A stretch of DNA of 64,000 nucleotides from Calvatia gigantea. Taxonomy: Eukaryota; Basidiomycota; Agaricomycetes; Agaricales; Lycoperdaceae. The notes below the pieces were generated by a model. That model ran no database searches, was not told the origin of the DNA, and worked only from the letters and a program-made list of their open reading frames with translations. Shown piece by piece: positions 10,339 through 21,478 of the stretch. The stretch covers positions 1,302,001-1,366,000 of the forward strand of contig JACAAK010000006.1 in assembly GCA_025093985.1 (NCBI GenBank), in the 5' to 3' direction. The position numbers and the translations under genes are program-made. Every line of letters begins with the position of its first letter. Position 1 is the stretch's first letter.

Positions 10339-12369
10339 CTAAAAGCGCTTGCTAGTTTTTCGACTCTTGACGAGTTTCCACGCGATTATATAGCTCCCTG
10401 CACCTGCGAGAATGAAGACCTGTGGGGGCAGTTTTATAAGAAAAATCCCAAAAAAAGTCACGTTTTCCTCACAGCGGCTAGAATGATTGGCCGGTGCCAT
10501 AGCAGGTGGGGTGGCGACAACAAAGCACCGGCGAGAGGGTTCCCGGTTAGCAACGGGAACGACAAAGTGAAGGACAGTATTGCTATGCGTAGTCTGACGG
10601 TATCTCCCGTAAGCAATTTGTTGCCAAGGAATTTGAGCCGACATACTGAAGGTCGGAAGCATCACTTCGGGTCACGAAACTGCTAATCGTTGGTGTTGCA
10701 AGAGAGATGCCTAGAAGACACAATTATAGCTTCCGAGATCTAGGAGGAGAGTTAACACTTACATGCGCCAGAGAAGAAACCATAGAAGATAGCGAAAGCA
10801 GTGATACCCCCAACGTTGGTTGCACCGAACATAGCGAATACAAGAATGCCTGTGATTAGGGATGATGTGATTATGGCTGAATTTATGAGGGCAGAAAAGG
10901 TAACGTTGAGCGCGCATCATAAGGCTAGTGTGAAAAAACAAACAAACAATTGAGAGGCCCATACATATCTGCAACCAAATTAGGGAGGACACGACCGGGT
11001 ATTGAGCTCGCATTCATGATGGTTATCTACACCTTATTAGAGATGTTCCGCAGGGCGATAACACAAGCCCATACTGAATATTTTGTGAAGGTTGCATTAA
11101 CATGGTGCAGGGAGGACCAAAGCTGGAGATAGAAGACTGAGATGGACTGAGTCGAAGGTCATTAACGTTTAATTATTAGCAAGCGTACATGGGACAAATA
11201 CCCCCCAAAATACCTGTGTGGTGGGGTTTATTTGGTTAAACATAGCGGAAATCAAATAACACGACATACCAGAAATGTTCCGGCTATGTATAAGAGATAA
11301 GCCCTGTCCGTGAGGATTTCCTTAACCACCAGAGAGTTCTTGTTCTTGTTTTTGTTGTGCGGGAGTCTTGTCCGCATGATGCCATTGGCAATGAGAAGGA
11401 GCACGAGGTCCATGAAAGCAACGGCCCTATCATTGATGTAAAAACACCGTACGCATAGTTTCCAAGGAGAGCACACCTAACGCCCCACTGGAATCCAGCC
11501 CTTTCGATGACGTTATTAAGCATAATGGGGTAAACACAACCTCCCAAGCTAGATCCTGGAGAAGAGATAGTGAGTTCTGAACTAAAGGCATATGCTGGTA
11601 GGCAGACCAGCAATAACGAGACCCATGGCTAGGGATCTTCTCTTGCGAAAATAATGAGAAGTCACAGACACACTCGGAACGAACATCAAACCCATTCCTA
11701 TGCCAGCCCCGATACTCTGTGCTAGAAAAACTTGATAATAGTGATGTGGTTGCGATAACGACAACATGAACATGCTGCATCAAAAACATCAGTTTGGACG
11801 TATGAAAGCAAATGTTGGGAAGGCTTACGAGAACAAATACAGAAGCGAGCCCGATATTAATACTTGATGAAAGTGCCCCAAGTCAAACAGTTTTCCTGCA
11901 GGAAGACCGAATGCGAAAAGGCAGAATACTTGGACTGAGCCGATCCAACTGATTTCTGAAGCTGTATGTTCCGTGAGCATAACAAGCTGAAGACGATATT
12001 CAGTGGGGGCGATATCCAAAGGATATACACTCAGCTCGGCAACTAACTGTATAATAATCTTGATATACCCCGAAAGACTGGACAACACCAAACGTGCAGA
12101 ATGTCACCATAGAACTGAGGGGGGAGGGGGTTGAGGTTAGCTGAGCCAGACTTGTGGGCAATAAACAACTCCTACCCCCCCAACACCGTGAGCCATGCTC
12201 TCGTGCCACCCTCAGGGAAGGTTAGCGTTGGGGCCGCCCGTTCAAGCACGGACGTCGGAGTCGCCGGGGACTCCTGAGAACGCCCAATCTTCTCCTCCAC
12301 GGGTGAGCTCTGGCTTGTCGGTGGGGTCGAATGAGCTTCATCGTCGGTAGAGAGAGAATGGGTGGTCAT
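10339..12369 (-). CDS. MFS transporter, monocarboxylate (MCT/SLC16)-like
   Basis: Fungal monocarboxylate-type major facilitator, expected in the plasma or vacuolar membrane with 12 helices. The cytosolic N terminus (12176-12369) is Ser/Thr/Pro-rich and ends in PEGGTRAWLTVLGG, the family's first-helix entry motif. Next exons give FCTFGVVQSFGVYQDYYT, then HTASEISWIGSVQVF and GLPAGKLFD (11825-12030), GAGIGMGLMFVPS with HYFRKRRSLAMG (around 11600-11770), GCVYPIMLNN, and AFAIFYGFFSGA (10760-10820). The C-terminal part reads LSFPLLTGNPLAGALL and ends VFILAGAGSYIIAWKL plus a basic tail, stop at 10339. The order matches the family throughout and no frame break was seen. Substrate cannot be told from sequence. 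Confidence 0.85.
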
Positions 12370-13555
12370 GGTTGAAGGGGGATGATCGATCGTTAGTCCG
12401 GGATAGCATGCAGCATGTGTGCTGTGGCTCGCGGGAAACGTCCGTGTGATGTTGCTTCGTGAAGCAGATGACGCATAAGAACAGTTAAGCACTATTTTTA
12501 AAAATCGCACCGACCAAGGTGTCAGCAACTCCCTGATGCTGGGAGAGCAGGAAACTATATCAGGTGTTGTGTGAGTAAAGCTCCTCAATATCAGGCCTTG
12601 AGGTCGGGTGTTAAGCGGAGTGGTATCCAAACGGGTTGGATACATGAAAGGGTGTCCATACGATAAGAACAGGGGATCGGTAGTTTCGATGTCGGCCCGC
12701 TCGACGCCGTGTACAAAATAATGAACATTTGGGTGGGATTTTATAAGGCATGACCGACTTGTACAACCTATGATTAGTCCGGGTTTTGCATGTGGATAAT
12801 GCGGAGGACAAGCGAGTGCAAGAAAAGCAACGGTTTGTGAGACTGGCGCTTATTTTCTGCCAAGGTCTTCTGAATGATCTGAATGAAGAACAGGCGTAGT
12901 ACTCGTCAACGGCTTCGTCTCCAGAACCTCTCTGCGCCACCTCGTGTCAGTGGATTACGTCAGCCGCAGACTTCCACCTTCCGTCCCAACTCGGCAACAC
13001 CGGATTGGACGGGCGAACTCACGTCCCTTGTTTCTGAACAGACGCTCGCCTGAGAGATAAGTTCCGCTTCTCTGGTCTGGATGAACTACGGAAGTAGCAT
13101 CACCGAAACACGCGGCTCATCTCGTTTCTATCGATCAGTATGACTCTCGGCGTCCTGATGCGGCCCTTCAGGTTCTCTGTGGAGAATAGTTATCTCACTT
13201 CACATGAATAAGCGGGTTTTCTCAGCTCCTTCCTTTGGAGCGTCCTCATTCGATACTCGCGGCCAAACAGCACATCTGCTCACATGTTCTTGCTGCCGCA
13301 ATTTCCTAGATCTGTCTTAAAACGTCTATATCTCCATTGGTGACGGCTAAGGAAGTAATAGCTTGTTCCGACATTACCACCACCACATTGAAATTTCGCA
13401 CCTCGAGCGCGTTCACCTCACTCGATTCAAAATGGCTCACGATTCATTGGAGTCTGGAAGCCACATTCTTCCGGAACCGGTCAATCGCAAATACGATAAA
13501 AGGCTCCCCTCGGAGGGACGTTTCAGATAAGGGACTTGAAACCTCATTCAAAGTC
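12370..13555. other. intergenic between divergent genes
   Basis: Separates the minus-strand transporter from the plus-strand acyl-CoA dehydrogenase-like gene, so it must hold both promoters. The frame of the latter remains open upstream to an ATG at 13337, so translation could begin there, adding 73 residues. No other gene seen. Confidence 0.45.
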
Positions 13556-15392
13556 ATGGCGCATAATCTTCACGCTCATCCACTCTTCCAATCTCGTTCC
13601 GAATTGCTTTCTCCTGAAGAGAGCACGGCTATCTCATACAAGCGCGCCCGTCTGTTGTTCAAAGCTCATGGTGAATACTCCCCCAATTTTTTTGACTTCA
13701 ACCGCTGAGCCAGGCTCAGGCTTGACTTCCCAAGATATACAACACTGTAGCCCTCGCTTTTGGGTGATGCTACGGGACCCTCTCTGCGCTATGGACATCT
13801 CTATGTTCACTATCCTTGTTTGCCAGGCTAGCCTAACCATTGGGACCCTTTCCCGACACCTGAAGAAACGACCCGATCTCAAGCCCCTCGTTGACCGACT
13901 ATTGCGGTTTGAAACTATCGGAATTTATCTCCTCACAGAACGTGGCCACGGTCTGGATGCCTTCAATATTGAGACTACGGCAACCAAGACTCCGCATGGC
14001 TTCATCCTCAATACTCCGAGAGAAGAGGCGGCAAAGTTAGTACTGTGATTCTTGGGCGGACCCGTTATTCATCCTTCCCCAGGTTTATGCCAGGTTCCTC
14101 GCCACGTTTTGGAATTCCGAAGGTGGCTCTTGCCATGGCACGGCTAATCGTAAACGGAGAGGATCGTGGCTCTCGGTTTTTCATCGTCCCCCTGTGCAAT
14201 GAACGCGAGATGTATCGCGGGGTTGAGTCAATCACATTACCTAGCCGCAGCGGCACGCAACCATTCGATTGGTCCATCACCCGGTTCAACAACGTTCAAC
14301 TTCCTCCGACTGCACTCGTCGGGTCAGATATAAATGATCTCTTCCGGCCCTCTAACCCTCTCCAATCATGGTGGGACGAGATTTGGCGGATCCCAATCGG
14401 CACGCTTGTCATTGCCGCACCGTGGATATCAGCGCTGAAGGCCACCGCCTACATCGGAGGTCGGTATTCGATGCATCGGTGTATCCTGGGCAAGGGCAAC
14501 CAGCCCACACCTATCCTCTCATTCCGGACTCAGCAGTGGCCTATCCTTCATACAACCGCCGTGGCGATGGTGCTAGATAACTGGTATCCTAAGGCTATTG
14601 AAGCGGCAACGAATACGTCCCTCACCCACAACGTCCGACACGCTCTTTCTGTGATTGTCAAGACTACGGTTTGTCGGCACTTCCAGAGGTGTCTTCCAGA
14701 AATTGCCGAGCGCTGCGGCGCGCAAGGGACCTTTGAACACAACTACATGGCGAAGATTGAGGTACGATCCCCTTTGATTCCAGCGCTCATCCAATGGGAG
14801 ACTGAACATGATTTAGAATGACGGCAAGGGCGCTATTATCGCAGAAGGCGACATCCTAACGCTCTGTATCCGCTTATTCTCGGAGTTACTGCTCAACCGC
14901 TATGAAGTCCCCCTTCCTCCGACGGAAGAATCACTCCTCGCACATCATGCATCAGCCCTTCTAGAGGAGAACATTCAGCTTTTCGCTGCACTCAAGTGCG
15001 ATCATCGCAGTGACTCTTTCAACAATTTGCTTCTCCCACAGTCCCAACCTGTCATCGAAGCCATGGGCCACGCCCTAGCATATTCCGCCGGGCTAAAAGC
15101 GGGACTACCCCAATACGTTCTGGATATCTACGAGAGCGCGATTATTCGCCAGGATCCTGGGTGGTACTCCGAGTGTCGGAGGATGACTCGACTCAATCAG
15201 AGATTCCGGGAAGACGCGGCAGTCTCGTCTATGCTCCCCCATTTACCCAGGCTCCTCTCAGAGCTGAACATCGCTCAATACGTCAACGCCCCGATTGTTT
15301 CTGATGAAGAGTGGAAAGCCTATCTTGCGCGACTCCCAGTGCATTCTGGTCATGCAGTTCCCATCCCTGAACAAGTTCACGCGATGCTGTGA
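13556..15392 (+). CDS. acyl-CoA dehydrogenase/oxidase-like flavoprotein
   Basis: Fungal protein of the acyl-CoA dehydrogenase/oxidase superfamily. Exons: 13556-13670, 13720-14035, 14083-14761, 14817-15392. Recognisable landmarks are the oxidase-type N terminus (HPLFQSR ... SPRFWVMLRDP), the helical domain ending IGTLSRHLKKRPDLKPLVD, the substrate/FAD motif GIYLLTERGHGLDAFNIET-T (matching the family's E-x-G-x-G-x-D), the beta domain FGIPKVALAMARLIVNGEDRG, and the C-terminal helices with SFRTQQWPILH, RHFQRCLPEIAERCGAQGTFEHN and AIIAEGDILTLCIRLFSELLL. A clear peroxisomal SKL-type C terminus is absent (it ends H-A-M-L). The Met at 13556 directly precedes the conserved part; an in-frame ATG at 13337 is an alternative. 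Joints are all GT-AG and in frame. Confidence 0.88.
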
Positions 15393-16913
15393 TTTCTACT
15401 TGAAGCACTTCCTTTCTGCTCACCGCATCTGTCTGCTATGGAATATTATTTTGGAAAAACTCCTCACTTTTACCTCCCCACAAGTTTGGTATCCTTCGTG
15501 TTCTGTCAGTTTACGACCACTGAATTATTTGTAAAACTATTCCTCCGAGGACATGTATGTATACAAATAGCAACCAATGAAGTATCTGGTTATTTCCTTT
15601 TTGGAATTTAAAAATATCTCCCTTCAGTTGGTCTGCCAGAGCGTAAGTTTCAAATACTCTGCGGGAAAATACCCGCCCGCCTGGCATGGGTGACTGCATG
15701 CGCAAAGGGCTGGGGCGATCCCTGGCACGAAGTTTAGTATACATGAACCGACAACCATGACTTGACTTCCTTTGCGGCTATCTGTACTCCCCAGATAAGC
15801 CAAAAAGGCCCACGTACCTTTCCTATGGTTCAAGGCGCGTGAGATGCCGATCATCGCTGCCGTTAAATACTGCGGTATCTTAGATAGTGGTCACAAGAAA
15901 TCGATTCATTGGATTTACGAGAATAGCTTGCAAAGTACCAAGTCCACGAGACTCTTTATCGTCATATGCCGTGGCCCACAAGTATTTCTGGAGTCTTATG
16001 GAAACCCGCCCGCTGGCTCATTCACCGTTGACGGGGACTCAAGACCGAGCAGTGGGAAAGAGGAACAATGGGGAAGTCTGATCCAGGGAGGTGTAAGTAA
16101 GCTTGGGAGTTACAGTGAAGGTAGGAAAAACCAAGAATGAACCCAAGGATACCTCCGCCCGACCAATAATCCCGATACAGTATTGGACAGCATCGGAGTC
16201 AGAAAGGAACTTCTAACCACTTTGTTAAGACTGTGAAGTGTTGGGATCCTGGTTCTCAGCGGATATTAGTGCTTCCTGCCGCAGGTCGGAGAGAAAAAGC
16301 TGTGTTGAGGTATTCAGTGTGGCTGAAAACTCCTGTCCTCTTTCGCTGAGGACCAAGCCAGCCTAGCGACCCCTCCACCAGGACACGACCGTACTGGCTC
16401 GTGAACTGATTCGGTTTGCTTAAAGTCACGTTAGCAGCGGGGTTAGGAGCATCACTGTCATCAACAGTGGGTTGAGCATCAGCATCAGGCAGTAGCAGTG
16501 GTCGACGCAGAGGCAACAATCTATGAGGCCTCAGCAGGTGAGGTGTTGGGGTGCTGGCTGAGACAGTATCGGTAGCGGTATTTCCAGAGCTTCCAGATTT
16601 TCCTGTTCATTGGGTTATCGCTTACGAAGATCGCCGGCCACTTCTTGCTAAGAAAACATCGAGCCGTGGGATTAGCCCCAAGGTCACCCGAAGCATAAGT
16701 ACAGAACGCGACATGTCATTGCGCAGGACGTCAACGCTTAATCTCAGGCCGAATTGATGGAGTCACATGCCAAAAACAGATAGTGTGTTATGCAGCCTTT
16801 CTGATTTAAGAATTAGTGTATTGGAGGCAGATTCATGAGCAAGAACAGCACAGGGGGTGATAGAACTGACGACGCGCACACGGTAAAACAGGGCACGGAG
16901 AATCGATGCTGCA
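15393..16913. other. 1.5 kb without a confident gene
   Basis: Minus-strand pieces look protein-like: about 15511-15744, 15900-16000 (with YLWATAYDDKESRGLGTLQ) and 16256-16519 (Pro/Ala/Asp-rich). They could be exons of an unrecognised minus-strand gene, or of a decayed one, but I could not link them by splice sites or match a family. Confidence 0.3.
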
Positions 16914-18548
16914 TCATGCGTCAACTTTGGGCTTTTTGGAATTTTCCTTCAGAGACTCGAAAAAACCCCGGACGTCGGATTCACTAACTACTTTGCCCTC
17001 CTGTGCGAACGGCCTGAGAAAGTCCATCAGGTCGTTCCTGTTAGTCAATTGATGAGAAGAGGCCGGAAATTATCAAGCCATAAAATCATACCGCATTTCC
17101 TGGAAAGCGTGGATCCCATCGATTGCTCGGTCGCGTGGAATTCGTTCAAGAGCGCGCATTCCCAACTCCTCAAGAGAGAAACCTTGAAGAGAGCATTCGC
17201 TTGAGAACTAATCTAATCTTAGCGGGAATAACATTGTGTAATCTCACTTGACTCAGGATCCTCCGGTGGTTCGTAGGTATTTTCCTCTTCGAGAAAATAT
17301 GGGTGGGTTTGAAGGAACGGCAGGCACTATGTCGAAGTCAGCAAATATAACTTGACAGACGGTGGAAAATTTCACTGTGGTACAACGGCACCATCGTTCC
17401 CGGAAACCCTCCGTGAAGAAAATGTCACCAGTTCCTAGAGATGTAGATGTGTCTAGTGCAGCCTTAAATCCCTGGTCATATATTTTGGAAGCAACAAGAT
17501 TGGAAGGTGGTGATAGACACATTTTAGACTTTGATGTTGCTGTGTCATACGACGTCCGGATTCGCTTCGTCTCCGGGGAGCCGTCGGAAGGAGATAATGA
17601 CCTCTTAGATCCTGTCGTTGAGGGGCGCATCGAATCTTCGACATTCACGGGCCTGTCATCATGACAAGAAGGCCCGGGTTCCAAGCGCCAGGGGTCATTT
17701 GCACTGTCTCTGACAACGAGAATGGCGCCCGGGGTTCCTGCCCACTTTTGGAGCGATGCTTGGTCAAAGACACATTTTGCGCAGACAAAGCTTTCGTAGT
17801 CAGCACCGGAGATCAGCGGAGGGGGGGATGTTGATGACGCTTCTGAGGCTGCATCATCTGCTCGTTCCGCAGTATCTGATAGCTCTGGGACAGGACTTGG
17901 CTCTCTTGAGTTTGGACGCTCACGGAGGTTGCAGCATGACTCGTGAAACCAATCCTGGAAAATTGCCAACGTTAGGGTCAATAGAATAGGGAAATGCAGA
18001 AATTGGAACTCTGAGACAGACCTCGCAAACCAAGCACTGGATCATAGTTTCTCGTTCGGTTTTCGCATCATATGGTCTTCCACATCGGCAAAACGTTCCC
18101 AGAAAGTTCTGCCCATACGTATTCGATGTGTTCTCTTCTTCAAGCTTGGCATGTAGTGTGCACTGATGTGCGATTGCTGCTGTGGGGCAGTCACAACGGA
18201 AATTCCGCTTCGGAAATCTGGTGAGAACAGGGGGAGCTCGCTTAATGACATCCGAAAGGAATAGCAACCACTTACAATTCTACTTGTTCGTGGTTCGTAT
18301 GGCAAGCAATTGAACAAGCAGAGCAGATCCCGCGGTGCTCGGGACAAGTCAGACAGAGATACACGGCTTGCCTTGGGGTGGTGAGACGGCGGACATGCTT
18401 CGGACGAACCAAATAAAAAACCACACCTGAGTGGTCCGAGTGGATATGTGCACTGCGAAAACTGGTGAGGTAGAGCAAGGGCAGCCTCTCGGAGAAGTTC
18501 ATCTTGTGATTCGAGATAATCTGAAAGCGTAGCTTCCATTGTCTTCAT
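16914..18548 (-). CDS. UBR7: UBR7-type E3 ubiquitin ligase (UBR box plus PHD finger)
   Basis: Putative N-recognin/histone ubiquitin ligase related to human UBR7 and S. pombe Mlo2. Exons: 18427-18548, 18276-18371, 18022-18217, 17376-17954, 17248-17326, 17092-17182, 16914-17037; all phases agree and give 428 aa, matching the family length (about 425). The UBR box runs across exons 1-3 with Cys/His ligands in CLTCPEHRGICSACSIACH, FRCDCPT and QCTLH; the PHD-like finger follows (FCRCGRPYDA, MIQCLVCEDWFHESCC, FVCAKC). A Ser/Pro/Asp-rich linker carries a basic KRIRT. The C terminus has the typical W-C-R-C-T-T-C block, EEEN-T-YEPPEDPES and the helical end FQEMRNDLMDFLRPFA. Start at 18548; an in-frame Met three codons later is equally possible. 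Divergent from the HydB gene. Confidence 0.93.
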
Positions 18549-18897
18549 GAGATGTATGTCAAGCCCAACTGTAGGATATATGAGAGCGCAACTTGGCCAA
18601 ACCGAGCATTTCTACCGGGCCGTAACTTCCGGAAATTAACCGGATACCCGAGACTCTTACTTCCTCAATGTCGATCGTTGTGACCATCAACTTGTCCCCG
18701 CTCAGTCAGAGCTTCGAATCGCGCTCAGCATACTCACAGAAGATAACTTAATTTCAGATACCTGGAGGTTGAGTCTCTTCCACCTGATATTACGCCGCAA
18801 TCGTTCGGAATTCGAACGGAAGAAGTATGCTTACAAAAGGTACATCTGTGGAGCACTCATCTCTGACCTCTCCCTACAACCAGAGATTTGCACGAAA
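18549..18897. other. intergenic between UBR7 and the HydB gene
   Basis: Short divergent promoter region. There is no trace here of the ATPase (HydA) half that normally precedes HydB in fungal 5-oxoprolinase. An in-frame ATG at 18769 would extend the HydB protein by 43 residues. Confidence 0.5.
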
Positions 18898-21158
18898 ATG
18901 GCGTCAAAGCACGATTCCAAAGGACCGGACCCCATCTTGCTCACATTGTTTGCCAACCGCTTCATGAGCGTTGCCGAGGCTATGGGTCGATCGCTGCAAC
19001 AGACATCTATCAGTACGAACATCAAAGAACGGCTCGATTTCTCCTGTGCCCTGTTTGCTCCAGACGGGGATCTTGTAGCAAATGCACCATTCATTCCCAT
19101 CCATCTCGGATCTATGAGTTTGTTGGTCTTGTCTTTGCGTTGTACCTGCCCGCAGGCTTTCGCTTACCCTGTTCGGATAGTGCGGTCAAGTATCAAATGA
19201 AGCTTCATGGAAGTTCCTTGAAGGAAGGGGATGTACTTATGACCAATTCTCCGCATGCGGGTGGATCGTACGTGGTTTGACTTTTCGTCTGATGGGACTC
19301 ACCCAAAATTAAGCACTCTCATCTCAGCCATCTTCCTGATATCACTATCATCACTCCAGTGTTTGCTCCCAATTCAAAGGAAATAATCTTCTTTACCGCA
19401 TCGAGGGGTCATCATGCTGATATCGGGGGCATTTTACCCGGATCCATGCCGCCAACCTCTGTCAATATTTTTGAGGAAGGTGCCGAAATCGAGAGCTTCA
19501 AGATAGTTGACGGTGGAGTATTCGACAGAAGAGGTCTAATCGAATATATGGTTGACAAGCCGAGTCAATACCCTGGCAGTTCTGGCTGTAGGAATTTTCG
19601 CGACGTTGAGAGCGATCTCAAAGCAGTAAGTATAAGACTTCACATCCTCCGATGTGACGGCTTATCGGAGAAACTTTAGCAAGTTGCAGCAAACCACAAA
19701 GGAATCCAGTTGATCCATGCCAGTATGTCGTATCTCTCGGTTTCTTCGGAGTTTTGTTTACAGATTATCCAGTTGTGGATGATTATGGCCTGGAGACAGT
19801 GCAAGAATACATGTACCATATCCGGTCAAATGCCGAGAACTCCGTTCGTAATCTTCTCAAGGATGTTGCTAGGAGAGCTGGGTCGAACATTCTCTCAGCT
19901 GTGGACTATCTTGATGATGGTTCGCCGGTAGGAGCTACATCAAGTTCGACTTGCATACTCCATGCTCAATTTCGGATCTCATAGATATCCCTTAGAGTGG
20001 AAATCAACGAAGAAGACGGTTCAGCTGTCCTGGACTTCGAAGGCACAGGCTGTGAAGTCCGAGGAAATTTAAATGCACCAATTTCAGTAGTTCACTCAGC
20101 TGTCATTTACTGCATGCGCTCAATGCTGGACATGGATATTCCGCTCAATGCGGGCTGCCTTGTTCCCCTTGACAGTGAGCATCCTTCCTCCAAGGTTTGC
20201 CATCACTAACCCCACCATCCAGTCAGAATACCAAAAAAATCATTCCTATCCCCCTCGCGCACGGCCGCCGTATGTGGTGGAAATGTTCTCACTTCGCAGA
20301 GGATCGTAGACGTAGTGCTCAAGGCCTTCCACGCCTGTGCTGCTAGTCAGGGGTGCACCAAGTGAGCCTTTCTCACCATACTGTCGCAATATCTTAATTC
20401 CTATGTGCGAGTGCCTAGTAACCTCACATTCGGTACCGGTGGTAAGAACAAGGAAGGGAAAGCGGTAGCTGGATGGGGGTATTATGAGGTCAGGGGTGGC
20501 TTATCTCCTTCTAACGCTTGGATTTTTCTTAAATTCAATTAGACAATTGCCGGAGGATCTGGGGCAGGGCCCGGCTGGTATGGTACCGATGGGGTTCATA
20601 CTCACATCACCAATACCCGCATTGGCGATGTTGAAATTCTTGAGAGAAGATATCCGGTTATGATTCACCGCTTTGGCTTGCGGTCGGGATCCGCTGGGGT
20701 TGGCAAGTGGCATGGCGGTGAAGGTGTTCACCGCGAGATTGAAGTTTTAGAACCCATGCAGGTATCGATCCTCTCCGAGGCAAGTCGATCTTATTCGGTT
20801 GCATTACGGTAGTGCTGAGAGCATTTTTCCAACATCTCAGAGAAGAACCAGACAGCCATATGGTTTGGAAGGCGGTGGCCCAGGCGCGATGGGAAGAAAT
20901 ACGTGGATAAAAAAATTACGCGCGGAGGATGGGGACCTGGACGAGAGTAACAAGACAGGAGCCCGTGATATCAATATTGGGGGAAAGGCGACTGTTTTCA
21001 TGGGAAAGGGTGATCGACTGCTGATTGAGACACCCGGTGGAGGGGCTTGGGGCGTTTCCGATGGTGAACTCACGAAGAAGGGAGGTTACGCCCATGTCAA
21101 GGCATGGGAACCGAGGGGGTCGATTGCGGAGCGGGCGGCTGCTCAAGCTGCCTTCTGA
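18898..21158 (+). CDS. stand-alone hydantoinase B/5-oxoprolinase C-terminal half
   Basis: Matches the HydB half of 5-oxoprolinase, the enzyme that opens 5-oxoproline to glutamate with ATP. Ten exons join in phase: 18898-19121, 19181-19267, 19328-19625, 19680-19722, 19773-19927, 19985-20174, 20223-20361, 20419-20488, 20543-20779 (GC-AG donor), 20841-21158; 586 aa. Motifs in order: [126 protein letters not shown], and the glycine-rich end [11 protein letters not shown]. In eukaryotes this unit is normally fused behind the ATP-binding HydA half (whole protein about 1280 aa); here the upstream DNA is only 350 bp and holds UBR7. All joints are clean, so it is either a functional half-enzyme or a recently truncated gene. 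Start chosen at the Met nearest the conserved domain. Confidence 0.88.
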
Positions 21159-21478
21159 TTTACCCGAACTCATTTTGACGTTGAAAGGTGATATGGCGGG
21201 ATTATGTACGTTTAGAACTGTGTCAGGTTGGAGACCTAGGCTTTATGACTAGGTCAATGACATCTCTAGGACATTGTATTACGACGTCCCGGCCTCTACA
21301 GAATATGTAAATTAGTCGTCTTGACTCTTGACTGGGAAAGCCCGCAGCGCAGTCACGCAGTAACACACAGCCCCAACGCTCGTGTTATGTCACGGAAGGT
21401 CAAAGATGTGAGGTGATTCTCATTCGGCTCGAACTACTCGTCTCTTTACCACAACATTCAGGCAAAGGTTTCGTTCAG
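21159..21478. other. intergenic, no gene seen
   Basis: Short flank between the HydB gene and WASP on the same strand. No supported feature. Confidence 0.5.

Noticed and set aside
10330..10686. 118-codon plus-strand frame
   Set aside because: It lies antisense to the last exons of the MFS transporter, whose C terminus matches its family.
7486..15392. Secondary-metabolite gene cluster
   Set aside because: Monooxygenase, transporter and acyl-CoA dehydrogenase are suggestive, but there is no polyketide synthase, NRPS, terpene synthase or cluster regulator in the window.
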